The notes: generated from the sequence alone by a model not told the origin. A stretch of 45,318 nt of DNA from Cesiribacter andamanensis AMV16 (GCF_000348925.1 NZ_AODQ01000024.1:1-45318); one strand, 5' to 3'; positions 9,091 through 17,704 are shown, counted from the stretch's first letter. Translations and numbers: made by a program.

Positions 9091-9642
9091 CTATTGCTGT
9101 TGCTGGGCCTGCTGCTCTTCTTCTTCTACGGGCTGCACGGCCTGAGTGGCTTCTTCCAGTGATTCGCGGGCTTCGCGCCGGGCTACCCGTGCCTGAAGCA
9201 GCAGGGCTTCCAGATCGTCCAGCTCCCGCTGCACAATCTCCACTTTTTCTGCTGTAGGAAGGGAATCGGCCGGATAGTACTGCTGCCGCTGTTTCCAGTT
9301 TTCAAGGGCCTGGCGGGCCTGGCCTACTTCATGGAGGCGGTTGCGGTAAGCCCAGATAAATTCTTCCTGCAGCTGGGCGGGCAGCTCGGTATTGGCAATA
9401 CTATCCTGCAGCATACCGCTTAGCTGACGCAACTGCTTGATCGCCTGATCGGCGGAGGCCTGTCCCTGCGCCAGCAGTTCCTGCTGCTCGACAAAGCGCA
9501 GCTGGGCACTGTCTACCGCCGGTGCCGGAGGCGGGGGCGCCAGGGCTACGGCCTCTTCCTGCGGAGCTTCATTGCCCCCACAGGATATAAGCACAGCAGG
9601 GGCTAACAGCCCAAGCAGCAAGGGTACATAGAGGGGTTTCAT
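9091..9642 (-). CDS. Coiled-coil lipoprotein of unknown function
   Basis: 183 residues. Lipoprotein signal LLAPAVLISC (Cys21), a Pro/Ala-rich linker, then a long helical, heptad-like region rich in Gln, Glu, Leu and Arg (about residues 45-165), ending in an EEEEQQAQQQQ tail. I recognise no catalytic motif. It is probably anchored in the envelope. Its ATG overlaps the TGA of the upstream AraC-type regulator gene (ATGA, 9639-9642), so the two are translationally coupled and the regulator probably acts on a process involving this lipoprotein. Low-complexity composition makes remote homology hard to judge by eye. Confidence 0.7.
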   Translation of the reverse strand: MKPLYVPLLLGLLAPAVLISCGGNEAPQEEAVALAPPPPAPAVDSAQLRFVEQQELLAQGQASADQAIKQLRQLSGMLQDSIANTELPAQLQEEFIWAYRNRLHEVGQARQALENWKQRQQYYPADSLPTAEKVEIVQRELDDLEALLLQARVARREARESLEEATQAVQPVEEEEQQAQQQQ

Positions 9643-10208
9643 ACAACTTTTGGCAGAGCAGCATACAGTTCCCGGCCGGTGTAGACCGACATGGATTGTC
9701 CTGTAACTTCTCTGAACATGCGGGATAATCCTTTTACAGTTTTGAAGCCCAGTTTCAGGGCAATCTCTTCCTGGCTAAAGTTAGAATTAATCAGCAGAAT
9801 TTTGGCGCGCTCTACTTTCATGCGTCTCAGGAAGATGGAGAGCCGCTGGCCGGTAATAGACAGGTACCGCTGACAAATAAGCAGGTAGGGGGTTTTAAGC
9901 GCATCTTCCAGAAAGGTCTCAAAGCTGGTTTCCTGCTGCTGCCGCAGGCAGTTATCAATATAGACCGATACCAGGCTGCGCACCTGTTCAGAAAACAGTT
10001 TGGCTTCGCTATCCATCAGGCTAAATCCCATTTCTTCCAGCGCTTTATCAATGGTAGCCTTTTTGATCACCCCTCCTGGATTGTAGTAGGAGGCCGCTCC
10101 GAGTTCAACTTCTTTTACCCGTAATCCGAGCAGCTCCAGGGCCTGGCTCACCAGCAGAATATCCCGCGGTGAGTTCATATTTTCTATATATACTATTTCT
10201 TCATTCAT
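9639..10208 (-). CDS. AraC-family regulator with a degenerate HMA-like N-terminal domain
   Basis: 189 residues. The C-terminal third is an AraC-type DNA-binding domain: RMKVERAKILLINS, then the second helix-turn-helix FSQEEIALKLGFKTVKGLSRMF and the closing EVTGQS. The N-terminal 85 residues follow the beta-alpha-beta pattern of heavy-metal-associated (HMA) domains found in a known Bacteroidota AraC subgroup. Where those carry a metal-binding Met-x-Cys-x-x-Cys loop, this protein reads IENMNSPRD, with no cysteine. I infer the domain has lost metal binding and serves another sensing or dimerisation role. ATG at 10208 is preferred; another at 10214 adds two residues. Translationally coupled to the downstream lipoprotein. 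An inverted repeat 54 nt upstream may be its own operator. Confidence 0.8.
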   Translation of the reverse strand: MNEEIVYIENMNSPRDILLVSQALELLGLRVKEVELGAASYYNPGGVIKKATIDKALEEMGFSLMDSEAKLFSEQVRSLVSVYIDNCLRQQQETSFETFLEDALKTPYLLICQRYLSITGQRLSIFLRRMKVERAKILLINSNFSQEEIALKLGFKTVKGLSRMFREVTGQSMSVYTGRELYAALPKVV

Positions 10209-10502
10209 ACACAACAGGCTGTTCCATCCAATAAGCCAAGAATATATCCAGATACTTAAAATGTAGTAGAAATGTTACTACAAACATGCAATACTTTCTC
10301 TTTTTTATTCAAAAGAGGATCATCGATATATTAACATAACACATAGATAGTAGGCGGCTTACTCCAACAAGAACGACCTTACCCATTGAAAATTATCCAA
10401 AAAATACTTTCTTACGGCTAAAGTGGAAAGTAATGAAGCTCAACTGAAGCCAGGGGGGCTCAGCGCCTTTCAACGTCCGAATATTACAAAATTTTCCTAT
10501 AA
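10209..10502. other. Divergent intergenic region between the AraC regulator and the M28 peptidase
   Basis: 294 AT-rich bases separating two divergent genes, so promoters for both should lie here. The only clear element I see is the inverted repeat at 10262-10282. I find no exact TAnnTTTG match in a sensible position for either gene. Confidence 0.5.
10262..10282. promoter_or_regulatory. Inverted repeat, candidate operator upstream of the AraC-family gene
   Basis: TGTAGTA (10262-10268) and TACTACA (10276-10282) are perfect 7-bp inverted arms with a 7-nt spacer, about one helical turn and a half centre to centre. It lies 54-74 nt upstream of the regulator start, in the expected place for autoregulation. 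Function is inferred from position and symmetry only. Confidence 0.4.
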
Positions 10503-11938
10503 ATGAACTATACCCGTCCACAAATTCTGCAATTTGCTCCCGTTTTTCTGATTTTTCTATTTCTCACCAGCCCCTCAGCAGCGCAGGTACCAGCCCAACA
10601 GCCCGACAGTGCGGCCACCATCCGGCAGATTTATGACTCTGCCCTGGTACAGGGCCACAGCTATGAGCTGCTGCGCCAGCTTACCAAAGACGTTGGTCAC
10701 CGCCTGAGCGGCTCGGCCGGTGCCGAGCGGGCGGTAGCCTGGGGACGGCAGCAAATGATGCACTACGGCTTTGATACGGTCTGGCTACAAGAAGTAACGG
10801 TACCCCACTGGGAGCGGGGCAAGCCTGAGCAGGTGATCCTGCGGCCAGAGGGCAGCTCCCGAGGCGGCAAACCCCTGCAGGCCCTGGCTCTGGGCGGCAG
10901 CGCCGGTACTGGCCCCAAAGGGGTGCAGGCCCAGGTGGTAGAGGTGCGCAGCTTTGAGGAACTGGAGGCCCTGGGCCGGGCCGGCGTAGCCAACAAGATC
11001 GTATTTTTCAACTATGCCATGCGGCCCGATTTCATTAGCACCAGCCGGGCCTATGGCGATGCAGCCGGCTACCGGGTAAATGGCCCCAGCCGGGCTGCCA
11101 AACTGGGCGCCCTGGGCGCTGTAGTGCGCTCCATGACCACTGCTCTGGACCATGTGCCCCATACCGGCACTACCCGCTTTGAGGAGGGGGTTAGCCCCAT
11201 CCCGGCGCTGGCCATCAGCACCCTGGATGCCAACATGCTCAGCCAGGCCCTTAAGACGGGTAAACCCCAGCGCCTGTACCTGGAGACCCACTGCCGTACC
11301 CTGCCCGATAAGATCTCCTACAATGTAATTGGCGAGCTGCGGGGCAGCGAATTTCCCAACAAGTACATCACCGTAGGGGGGCACCTGGACTCCTGGGATG
11401 TAGGCGAAGGCGCCCATGATGACGGCGCCGGCTGTGTGCAGGCCATTGAAGTGCTGCGCATCCTGAAGGCCATTGGCTACACACCCCGCTATACCCTGCG
11501 GGCGGTATTGTTCATGAATGAAGAAAACGGACTAAGGGGCGGCAACACCTATGCGGCCGAAGCCCGCGCAAGGGCGAGGAGCATGTGGCCGCCATGGAAT
11601 CGGATACGGGTGGCTTTACCCCCCTGGGCTTTACCATTGATGGCAGTGATGAGGCCATCGCCTCCATTGCTGCCTATAAGGAACTGCTGCACCCCTACCA
11701 GCTGCGGGATTTCTCCAGAGGGGGTGGTGGTGCCGATATTGGTCCGCTCAAGCCGCAGGGCACTCTGCTGATCGGCTACCGGCCCGACTCGCAGCGCTAC
11801 TTTGACCTCCACCACACCCGGGAAGATACCTTTGAGAAAGTAAACCGCCGGGAGCTGGAACTGGGCGCCGCCGCCATGACGGCCATGATCTACCTGCTGG
11901 ACAGCCAGATACTCGATAGCCAACTAATGAGCAAGTAA
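10503..11938 (+). CDS. Secreted M28-family zinc aminopeptidase, frameshifted
   Basis: Signal peptide (FLIFLFLTSPSAAQ) followed by an M28 peptidase with an inserted PA-type domain. Zinc-site motifs: GGHLDSWDVGEGAHDDGAG (His and bridging Asp, near residue 295), MNEENGLRGG (catalytic Glu pair), then, in another frame, MESDTGGF (Asp) and YFDLHHTREDTFE (His). The frame breaks at 11568-11575. GCAAGGGCGAGG lacks one base; restoring an A (or G) joins the two halves as ...AEARAKGEEHVAAMESD, matching the family. Restored length is about 478 residues, normal for secreted M28 peptidases. Such enzymes trim N-terminal residues from peptides outside the cytoplasm. The lesion removes the last two metal ligands unless it is a sequencing error. 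Confidence 0.85.
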
Positions 11939-12137
11939 GCCTATTTTTGTGTGCCGCCATTGCATCCCCCTGGCGGCACACATATTTATACCGCACAACA
12001 GCCAGCCCCATTCGCCAGCCCGCTTTACAGCGAGGTGAGCCCATGAGAGGTAGGCGAGCCCTGTTACACCGCCACCTAACATGCGGCGGCCTGATACCTG
12101 ATATCTCAAACCCCATACCTGACACCCCCTACCCTCT

Positions 12138-13151
12138 TTGGATTCGTTAACACAAATTGTACTTGGCGCTGCCGTAGGCGAGGCCGTAGCTGGCAAACAG
12201 CTGGGCAACCGGGCCCTTTTCTGGGGCGCTGTGGCCGGTACCATCCCTGATTTGGATGTGCTGGCCAACCCCTTTCTTGATACCGTAGGGGAACTTACCT
12301 TTCACCGAAGCTTTTCGCACAGCCTCCTGTTTGCCTTACTTTTTGCCCCCCTACTGGCGCTGGCGCTCCATCGCTGGCAAGGGAGAATAAGCTGGCAACG
12401 CTGGTTCTGGCTCTTTTTTCTGGGTTTTACCACCCATGCCCTGCTGGACTCCTTTACCTCCTGGGGCACGCAGCTGTTTTGGCCCTTTAGCCGCTATGGG
12501 GTAGCTTTTTACAACATCTTTGTGATTGACCCCCTCTACACCCTCCCCTTTCTGCTGCTCTTGCTGGCGGCTGCCTTCTATCCCAGGCAGAGCAGCATGC
12601 GCCGCAGGCTTTGCTGGTGGGGCATTGGCATCAGCTCAGGCTACCTGCTGCTGTCACTGGTTTTTCAGCAGCTGGCCGCAGGGGTGTTTGAGCGCAGCCT
12701 GGAGGCCCAGGGGGTGCAGGCCGAGCGTATGATTGTAAAGGCTACCCCTTTCAACATCCTGTTCTGGTCCGCTACGGCCGAGGCCGATGGAGGATTTTAT
12801 AATGGTTTTTACTCCATTTTTGACAGCAACACCTCCATAGACTTTACCTACCTGCCCCGGCAGGAGGACTTGCTGGACCCCTACCGGCAGGAGGAGGAGC
12901 TGCAGAAATTACTCTATGTCACCAAGGGCTACTATACCGTAGAGCAGGACAGCAGCCAGCAAAACGGACTGCTCATCAACGATCAGCGCTTTGGCCAGTT
13001 CAATGGCTGGCAGGATGGCCGTGGGCAGTTTGTATTTGTCTATACCCTGCAGCCCGGCCCAGAGGGCGTAAAAATTGGCCAGCGGGAATTTGACTGGCGG
13101 CCGGATAGCGACTACCTGAAGGCGTATCTGAGCCGGGTGTTGGGGGAGTGA
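12138..13151 (+). CDS. YdjM/DUF457-type membrane-bound metal-dependent hydrolase
   Basis: 337 residues. The N-terminus has the family pattern DSLTQIVLGAAVGE, then GAVAGTIPDLDV (Asp pair) and HRSFSHSL (His motif), then TTHALLDSFTSWG. These conserved Asp and His residues between membrane helices are why the family is called a membrane-bound metal-dependent hydrolase. About five to six helices occupy the first 190 residues; the last 140 residues are soluble. The reading frame begins with TTG at 12138; no ATG fits, and TTG gives exactly the family N-terminus (MDSLTQ). E. coli YdjM is LexA-regulated, but nothing here shows SOS control. Reaction and substrate unknown. Confidence 0.8.
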   Translation: MDSLTQIVLGAAVGEAVAGKQLGNRALFWGAVAGTIPDLDVLANPFLDTVGELTFHRSFSHSLLFALLFAPLLALALHRWQGRISWQRWFWLFFLGFTTHALLDSFTSWGTQLFWPFSRYGVAFYNIFVIDPLYTLPFLLLLLAAAFYPRQSSMRRRLCWWGIGISSGYLLLSLVFQQLAAGVFERSLEAQGVQAERMIVKATPFNILFWSATAEADGGFYNGFYSIFDSNTSIDFTYLPRQEDLLDPYRQEEELQKLLYVTKGYYTVEQDSSQQNGLLINDQRFGQFNGWQDGRGQFVFVYTLQPGPEGVKIGQREFDWRPDSDYLKAYLSRVLGE

Positions 13152-13181
13152 TGGCTATCAAAGCGTAGCCATGGCGCGCGT

Positions 13182-13405
13182 AGCCCTTCAGGCTACGCTA
13201 GAAATATGCCGCCCCTTTGGGGCTTGGGTAAACCCCTAATCGGAACAGGAGCCCTAAAGGGGTGGAATATGAATAGCATGGGCTGGATCGCGCAGCCCTT
13301 CTGGCTACGCTAAAATTACGCCGCCCCTTTGGGGCTCAGGCAAATCCTTAATGGGAATCCAAGCCCCAAGGGGGCGGCATATGAACAGCATGGTCTGCAG
13401 GGCTA
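13182..13405. repeat. Two imperfect 112-bp tandem repeats with internal hairpins (REP/MITE-like)
   Basis: Two copies, starting at 13182 and 13294, share AGCCCTTC(A/T)GGCTACGCTA, then GCCGCCCCTTTGGGGCT, a middle block ending in AGCCC(C/T)A, and ATATGAA(T/C)AGCATGG. A third copy begins and fades (AGGGCTATGC at 13396). In copy two, GCCGCCCCTTTGGGGCT (13321-13337) and AGCCCCAAGGGGGCGGC (13362-13378) form a near-perfect 17-bp inverted repeat; copy one keeps a weaker version. An outer GGCTACGC/GCGTAGCC pair also occurs at 13163-13199. No reading frame is maintained. It looks like a small palindromic intergenic element. Confidence 0.7.
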
Positions 13406-13480
13406 TGCTTTTTTGGCATTTAACCGTATTTCCTGCTGCTTCCTGCTTCAGGCTATGCCAGGCCATGCACCACCCATGGC

Positions 13481-14422
13481 CTACACCCCAAAATTGGCAA
13501 TTTCCATCAGGCTGCCATTTTCCAGCATGCGGCGGATCACCTCGGCAATCAGGGGGCTGCAGCTGACAACTTCTATTTTTCCGTCGGTCTTGATGTAGTT
13601 GACCGTATCGCTTACATACACCTTTTCCAGGGCAGAATCGTTGATGCGCTGAATGGCATTGCTGCTAAAGATGGCATGCGTACAATAGGCCCGTACGGAG
13701 GCGGCGCCCTTTTCCATGATCAGGTCGGCGGCGGTACAGATAGTGCCGGCCGTATCAATAAGGTCATCTACTATCACCACATGCTTGCCCGCTACATCGC
13801 CTATGATCTCCATATGGCTTACCTGGTTGGGGATAAGCCGCTCCTTGTGGATTACGGCCATATCGCAGTTGAGCTGCTGCTTGTAAAGCTTGATGCGTTT
13901 TAGGCCGCCAAAGTCGGGGCTGCAGAGGCAGAGGTTGGGCAGCGCAAGGCTTTCCAGGTGCTGAATGTAGATCTGCCCCATAAAGAGGTGGTCTACGGGA
14001 ATCTTAAAGAAGCCTTCGATGGAGCCGGTATGCAGGTCCAGGGTAATTACCCGGTCGGCGCCGGCCTGCTGCATCAGGTCGGCCACCAGGCGGGAGGCAA
14101 TGGCAGTGCGCATGCTGCCCTTACGCTCCTGCCGGCTGTGGGGCAGGTAGGGCAGAACGGCAATCACCTGCTCGGCCGATGCCCGGCGGGCCGCATCAAT
14201 GGCCAGAAAAAGCTCAAAGAGATTTTCGTAGGGCATGTTGATCTGGGCCACCAGAAATACAATACGGCCCCGGATGCTTTCGCCGAAGCTCACAAATTTT
14301 TCGCCATCCGAAAAGGTCTCGCAATGCAGGTTGCCCAGCTGCTGTCCCAGTTCCCGGGCTATGGCGGTGCCTAAGGATAGGGCCGAACTGGTAGCAAATA
14401 TTTTAAACGGTTTTGTAGTCAT
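13481..14422 (-). CDS. prs: Ribose-phosphate pyrophosphokinase (PRPP synthetase)
   Basis: 313 residues, the usual bacterial length. It makes 5-phosphoribosyl 1-diphosphate from ribose 5-phosphate and ATP, the precursor of purines, pyrimidines, histidine, tryptophan and NAD. Motifs: FSDGEKFV near residue 37, SRQERKGSMRTAIASRLVADL (ATP and substrate region; 96 onward), LDLHTGSIEGFF (canonical DLHAxQIQGFF; here altered to HTGSIE), the flexible loop KERLIPN, and the PRPP-binding site DDLIDTAGT (219-227). The ATG at 14422 gives MTTKPFKIF; an ATG at 14443 adds seven atypical residues. A -7-like TAGCTTTG sits at plus 14441-14448, 18 nt upstream, without a clear -33 partner. The altered DLH and loop sequences suggest the Bacteroidota-specific prs subgroup. 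Confidence 0.9.
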   Translation of the reverse strand: MTTKPFKIFATSSALSLGTAIARELGQQLGNLHCETFSDGEKFVSFGESIRGRIVFLVAQINMPYENLFELFLAIDAARRASAEQVIAVLPYLPHSRQERKGSMRTAIASRLVADLMQQAGADRVITLDLHTGSIEGFFKIPVDHLFMGQIYIQHLESLALPNLCLCSPDFGGLKRIKLYKQQLNCDMAVIHKERLIPNQVSHMEIIGDVAGKHVVIVDDLIDTAGTICTAADLIMEKGAASVRAYCTHAIFSSNAIQRINDSALEKVYVSDTVNYIKTDGKIEVVSCSPLIAEVIRRMLENGSLMEIANFGV

Positions 14423-14735
14423 GCGTATCGCAGAAAAATGCAAAGCTAAATTTAACGGTTTCCCTATAATTTATATACGGTAAAAAATTTTAAATTTTTT
14501 ATTCCAAAACGAACCTACCTAAAGGCTTTGCGTTATAAGAAGTAGATCAAGGGATATAAAAATCTTTGGTTGAGGAGAGAGAGGAAAGCTATACGGAATG
14601 CCCCTGGCAGGAAGTATAGCTTTTCCTTTTATAGCCACTCAGCAAATGCCTTTTCCTTAAAGACAAAAAAGCCCCCCTGCTTTGTTTTAAACAGGGGGGC
14701 TTTTTCAATAGTGCTATACTGGAACAGGCGCCGTC
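14423..14735. other. Intergenic region between prs and the CAP-domain gene
   Basis: 313 bases. The part next to prs is AT-rich and should hold its promoter (TAGCTTTG on the minus strand, plus 14441-14448). The far part holds the strong terminator at 14665-14705. I see no gene. Confidence 0.5.
14665..14705. terminator. Strong bidirectional rho-independent terminator
   Basis: A perfect 9-bp stem, GCCCCCCTG (14671-14679) with CAGGGGGGC (14692-14700), flanked by AAAAAA on the left and TTTTT on the right. It ends the minus-strand CAP-domain gene, whose stop codon lies 31 nt upstream. Confidence 0.85.
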
Positions 14736-15305
14736 TTACTGGGCCTCCGGCCTGGGCGAAAATACCTGCACGGCATAGATGCGTCCGCTCTTCTTATCCA
14801 GCGACACGGCCAGGCCGGTGAGGGCATATTCAGTGCGCATCAGGTTTTCCATGTGTGGCTTGGAGGTGGCCCACTGCAGCACAAAGAGCTCGGCCGACTG
14901 CTGATAGGTTTTTACCCTGTCAAACCGCTGTCCGGGCAATTTATGCAGCAATACCTGCACGGGATGCTCGGCGGCATTTTCGCCGGCATAGTAGCCCTTG
15001 CCTCCATAAAAGAGTACACGGTCCTGCGGGTTGTAGCGCTTGCCCTTTTCCTGAAAGTGGGTAAGCTCCCCTTTTTTAGCCAGGAAGGTGGCATGGTCGG
15101 CAGCGGCTTTCTGCAGAATGGCATCCTGCGCAAAAGCCGGCTTTTTATGAGCCTTCCGCAGGCTGTCTATCCGCTGCAGAATAAGCTTTTCCAGCAGTTT
15201 TGCATTAAACTTTTGCGGATCCAGCGGTTGGTGCTGGGCCGTGGCAGCATGCCCCAAAAACAGCAGGGCTGCCGCCAAAAACAAGTGTACAACGCGTCCC
15301 TTCAT
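14736..15305 (-). CDS. Secreted CAP-domain (SCP/PR-1-like) protein
   Basis: 189 residues: signal peptide (LFLAAALLFLGHAATAQ) and a single CAP domain. Signatures are AADHATFLAKKGELTHF (first His), GENAA near residue 110, and QWATSKPHMENLMRTEYALTGLAV, the HxxNL-type block with the second His. CAP proteins are exported and sometimes bind lipids or metals; few bacterial ones have a known activity. The gene lies 59 nt downstream of the thioredoxin-fold gene and probably shares its transcript, ending at the terminator at 14665-14705. Confidence 0.8.
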   Translation of the reverse strand: MKGRVVHLFLAAALLFLGHAATAQHQPLDPQKFNAKLLEKLILQRIDSLRKAHKKPAFAQDAILQKAAADHATFLAKKGELTHFQEKGKRYNPQDRVLFYGGKGYYAGENAAEHPVQVLLHKLPGQRFDRVKTYQQSAELFVLQWATSKPHMENLMRTEYALTGLAVSLDKKSGRIYAVQVFSPRPEAQ

Positions 15306-15364
15306 CTTCTTTCTTCTGTGTTGCAGTGGCCTAAATTGCCTGCTAGTATATATACCAAATAGCT

Positions 15365-15916
15365 TTATTCTTCACTCAAAATTTCCTCTACCTGATCCAT
15401 TTTCTGCTCAGAATAGGCGCCGGAGGTAGCATAGACAATTTTCCCGCTTTCGTCCAATACAAAAAAGTAGGGTTCGTCCTTTTCTACCAGCCCCAGCTGA
15501 TCCCGGTAGGGGGCCAGCTCACCAATGTAAAAGAGCACATGGGGGTGCAATTCGGCATCTACATTTTTAAGCATGCTCTTGCGGGCAGGGCCGGCAGCGG
15601 CTTTGTTGGCCCCGGTAAACATGGGCACAAAATAAACATTTACATCATACACAAAATCGGCAAAAAGGCCGGCACTTTCCTTATCAACCATAAAGCGGTC
15701 ATAGGTTGGCTGAAACCAGGTTTGCAGGGCATCATCGCTCTTTTTAGAGAAGGCCAGGCCCAAAAGCGTAAACTTGCCTTTTACATCCTGGGGCAGGCGC
15801 AGCGACTTTCCGCTTACGGTTTCGCCTTTAAGCTCGGGAAATTTTTGCCCTACCTGTGCCTGGGCACCCAGCGACAGCAACAGGCCGGCGGCCATGCTCA
15901 ACATAAATCTTTTCAT
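15365..15916 (-). CDS. Exported thioredoxin-fold protein lacking the CxxC motif
   Basis: 183 residues with a signal peptide (LSMAAGLLLSLGAQAQ). The mature N-terminus VGQKFPELKGETVSGKSLRLP and KGKFTLLGLAFS resemble the start of AhpC/TSA and Atp10-like thioredoxin folds. There is a later beta strand PYFFVLDESGKIVYATSG typical of the fold. No cysteine occurs in the mature part, so it cannot be a disulfide oxidoreductase of the usual kind. It lies 118 nt downstream of the receiver-TrxR fusion, on the same strand. A structural or chaperone role is possible. I cannot assign a function. Confidence 0.65.
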   Translation of the reverse strand: MKRFMLSMAAGLLLSLGAQAQVGQKFPELKGETVSGKSLRLPQDVKGKFTLLGLAFSKKSDDALQTWFQPTYDRFMVDKESAGLFADFVYDVNVYFVPMFTGANKAAAGPARKSMLKNVDAELHPHVLFYIGELAPYRDQLGLVEKDEPYFFVLDESGKIVYATSGAYSEQKMDQVEEILSEE

Positions 15917-16034
15917 ACGTAGCTGTTTTAATTTGAACGGAGACGTTGGGCACCAGGCCCGGGTTGGAACGCCTGCCTGATCCCTGCAAGTACTGTACCA
16001 GAACGAAACAACTGCCGGATTGGTGCGTGCCGGC

Positions 16035-17701
16035 CTAGTGTTCGCTCAAATATTGGTGCACAAATTTTATGGCCATGGCTCCCTCCCCCACGGCAGAGGC
16101 TACACGGTTCATGGCGCCGGCCCGCACATCGCCGGCTGCAAAAATGCCCGGGCTGCAGGTTTCCAGCAGGTAGGGCTCCCGCTCTTTGTTCCAGAACTTG
16201 CTGTAATCGTCATAGCGGGTAAGCTCCCGGCCGGTTTCTATATAGCCCTCCTTATTTTTCAGGATATTGATGGGGAGCCAGTCGGTATGGGGCCGGGCAC
16301 CGATAAATATAAAGAGGGCGCCTACCTCTTCTTCCTGCCATTCTTCACCCGTAGTATTGTTTTTGAGCAGCAGCTTTTCCAGCCGTTCCTCGCCCAGGGC
16401 CTCTACAATCTCGGTCTGGTTATAAACTGCCACATTCTCCAGCGCCTCCAGCTGCTCAATGAGGTACTGCGACATGCTCACTTCCAGGGATTTTTCCCGG
16501 TTCAGGATCACCACCTGGCGGGCAAACTGCGAGAGGTAGGTAGCGGCCTGTCCGGCAGAGTTGCCCCCGCCCACTATAAACACCTTCAGCTTCTGGCAGG
16601 TACGGCCCTCGGTAGTGGCAGCGCCGTAATATACCCCCGCCCCGGTAAAATTATCCAGGCTGTCGATGTTGAGCCGCTTATAATCCACCCCTGTGGTAAT
16701 GATGATGCTGCGGGTACTAAGCTGGCTGCCATCGGAAAGGGTAAGCAGCTTATAACCCCCCTTCTGCACTTCTATATTGGTTACTTCCTGCGGAGAGAGC
16801 AGCTCGGCACCAAAGCGGCTGGCCTGCGCCACAGCCCTTCGGGTAAGCTCCGAGCCGCTGAGCCCGTTGGGAAAGCCCAGGTAATTTTCAATGCGGCTGC
16901 TGGTGCCGGCCTGCCCGCCGGGGGCTTTTTTTCAACCAGCAGGGTGCGCATGCCTTCCGAGGCGCCATAAACAGCGGCGGCCAGCCCGGCCGGCCCACCC
17001 CCTATGATCACCACATCATAAAAGCTGGCAGAAGCCTGTAGCTGCAGACCTACTTTTTCGGCCACTTCTTTAATATCGGGATTGCACAGGCCCTGCCCAT
17101 CTTCAAAAAGCAGCAGCGGCAGCTCTTTGGGAGAGCAGCCCCATTGCTCTACCAGCTGCCGGGCCTCTGGGCTTTTCTCCAGGTCCAGCCACTGGTAGGG
17201 CAGCAGGTTGCCGGCCATAAAATCTTTCAGCTGATGCGATTTGGGGGAGTATTGATAGCCAATGATGCGAATACCCTTATAGGGGGGGCGGTAGCCCGCC
17301 TGCCAGTCGGCCAGCAGGCCATCCAGCACCGGGTAGAGTTTTTCTTCGGGCGGATCCCAGGGTTTTGTGAAATAGTAGTCCAGTTGTACCTCGTTGATGG
17401 CCTGAATGGCGGCATCGGTATCGGAATAGGCCGTCAGCAGCACCCGCTTGGCATCGGGATAGTGCTGGCGGGCTTTTTTTAAAAAATCAACCCCCTGCAT
17501 CTCGGGCATGCGCTGGTCTATGACAAACAGGGCTACGGGAGTGCCCTTTTGCTTTAGTTCTTCCAGAGCCTCCAGGGCCTCGCTGGCTGAGGTGGTGCTT
17601 AAAATGCGGTATTCTTTCCCATAGGGCTTACGCAGATCGCGCGCCACCGACTGCAGCACTTGTTCATCGTCGTCCAGGGCCAGAATAATGGGTTTGCTCA
17701 T
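16035..17701 (-). CDS. Fused response-regulator receiver / glutaredoxin-like / thioredoxin-reductase-like flavoprotein, frameshifted
   Basis: Reconstructed protein of about 555 residues. Residues 1-125: receiver domain with DDD acidic pocket, phospho-acceptor Asp in FVIDQRMPEMQG, switch Thr in LLTAYSD and Lys in FTKPWDP. Residues about 145-220: glutaredoxin-like segment (IIGYQYSPKSHQLKDF ... LPLLLFEDG) in which the CPxC position reads SPKS. From about 230: FAD/NAD(P)H reductase domain with VVIIGGGPAGLAAAVYGASEG, GGQAGTSSRIENYLGFP after repair, VGGGNSAGQAATYLS and GIFAAGDVRAGAMNRVASAVGEGA. The usual TrxR CxxC is absent. The frame breaks at a T7 run (plus 16926-16932), A7 on the coding strand, where eight A would restore the family sequence. 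PGAP-style name: fused response regulator/thioredoxin-disulfide reductase. Likely accepts electrons from NAD(P)H; physiological acceptor unknown. Confidence 0.85.
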
Positions 17702-17704
17702 ACA

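Noticed and set aside
10503-11938. Calling the M28, sulfatase and other split genes pseudogenes
   Set aside because: Single indels at short runs with conserved flanks in seven unrelated genes favour sequence error, so they are listed as frameshifted genes.
13152-13480. Insertion sequence in the repeat region
   Set aside because: No transposase frame and no target-site duplication that I could see; only palindromic repeats.
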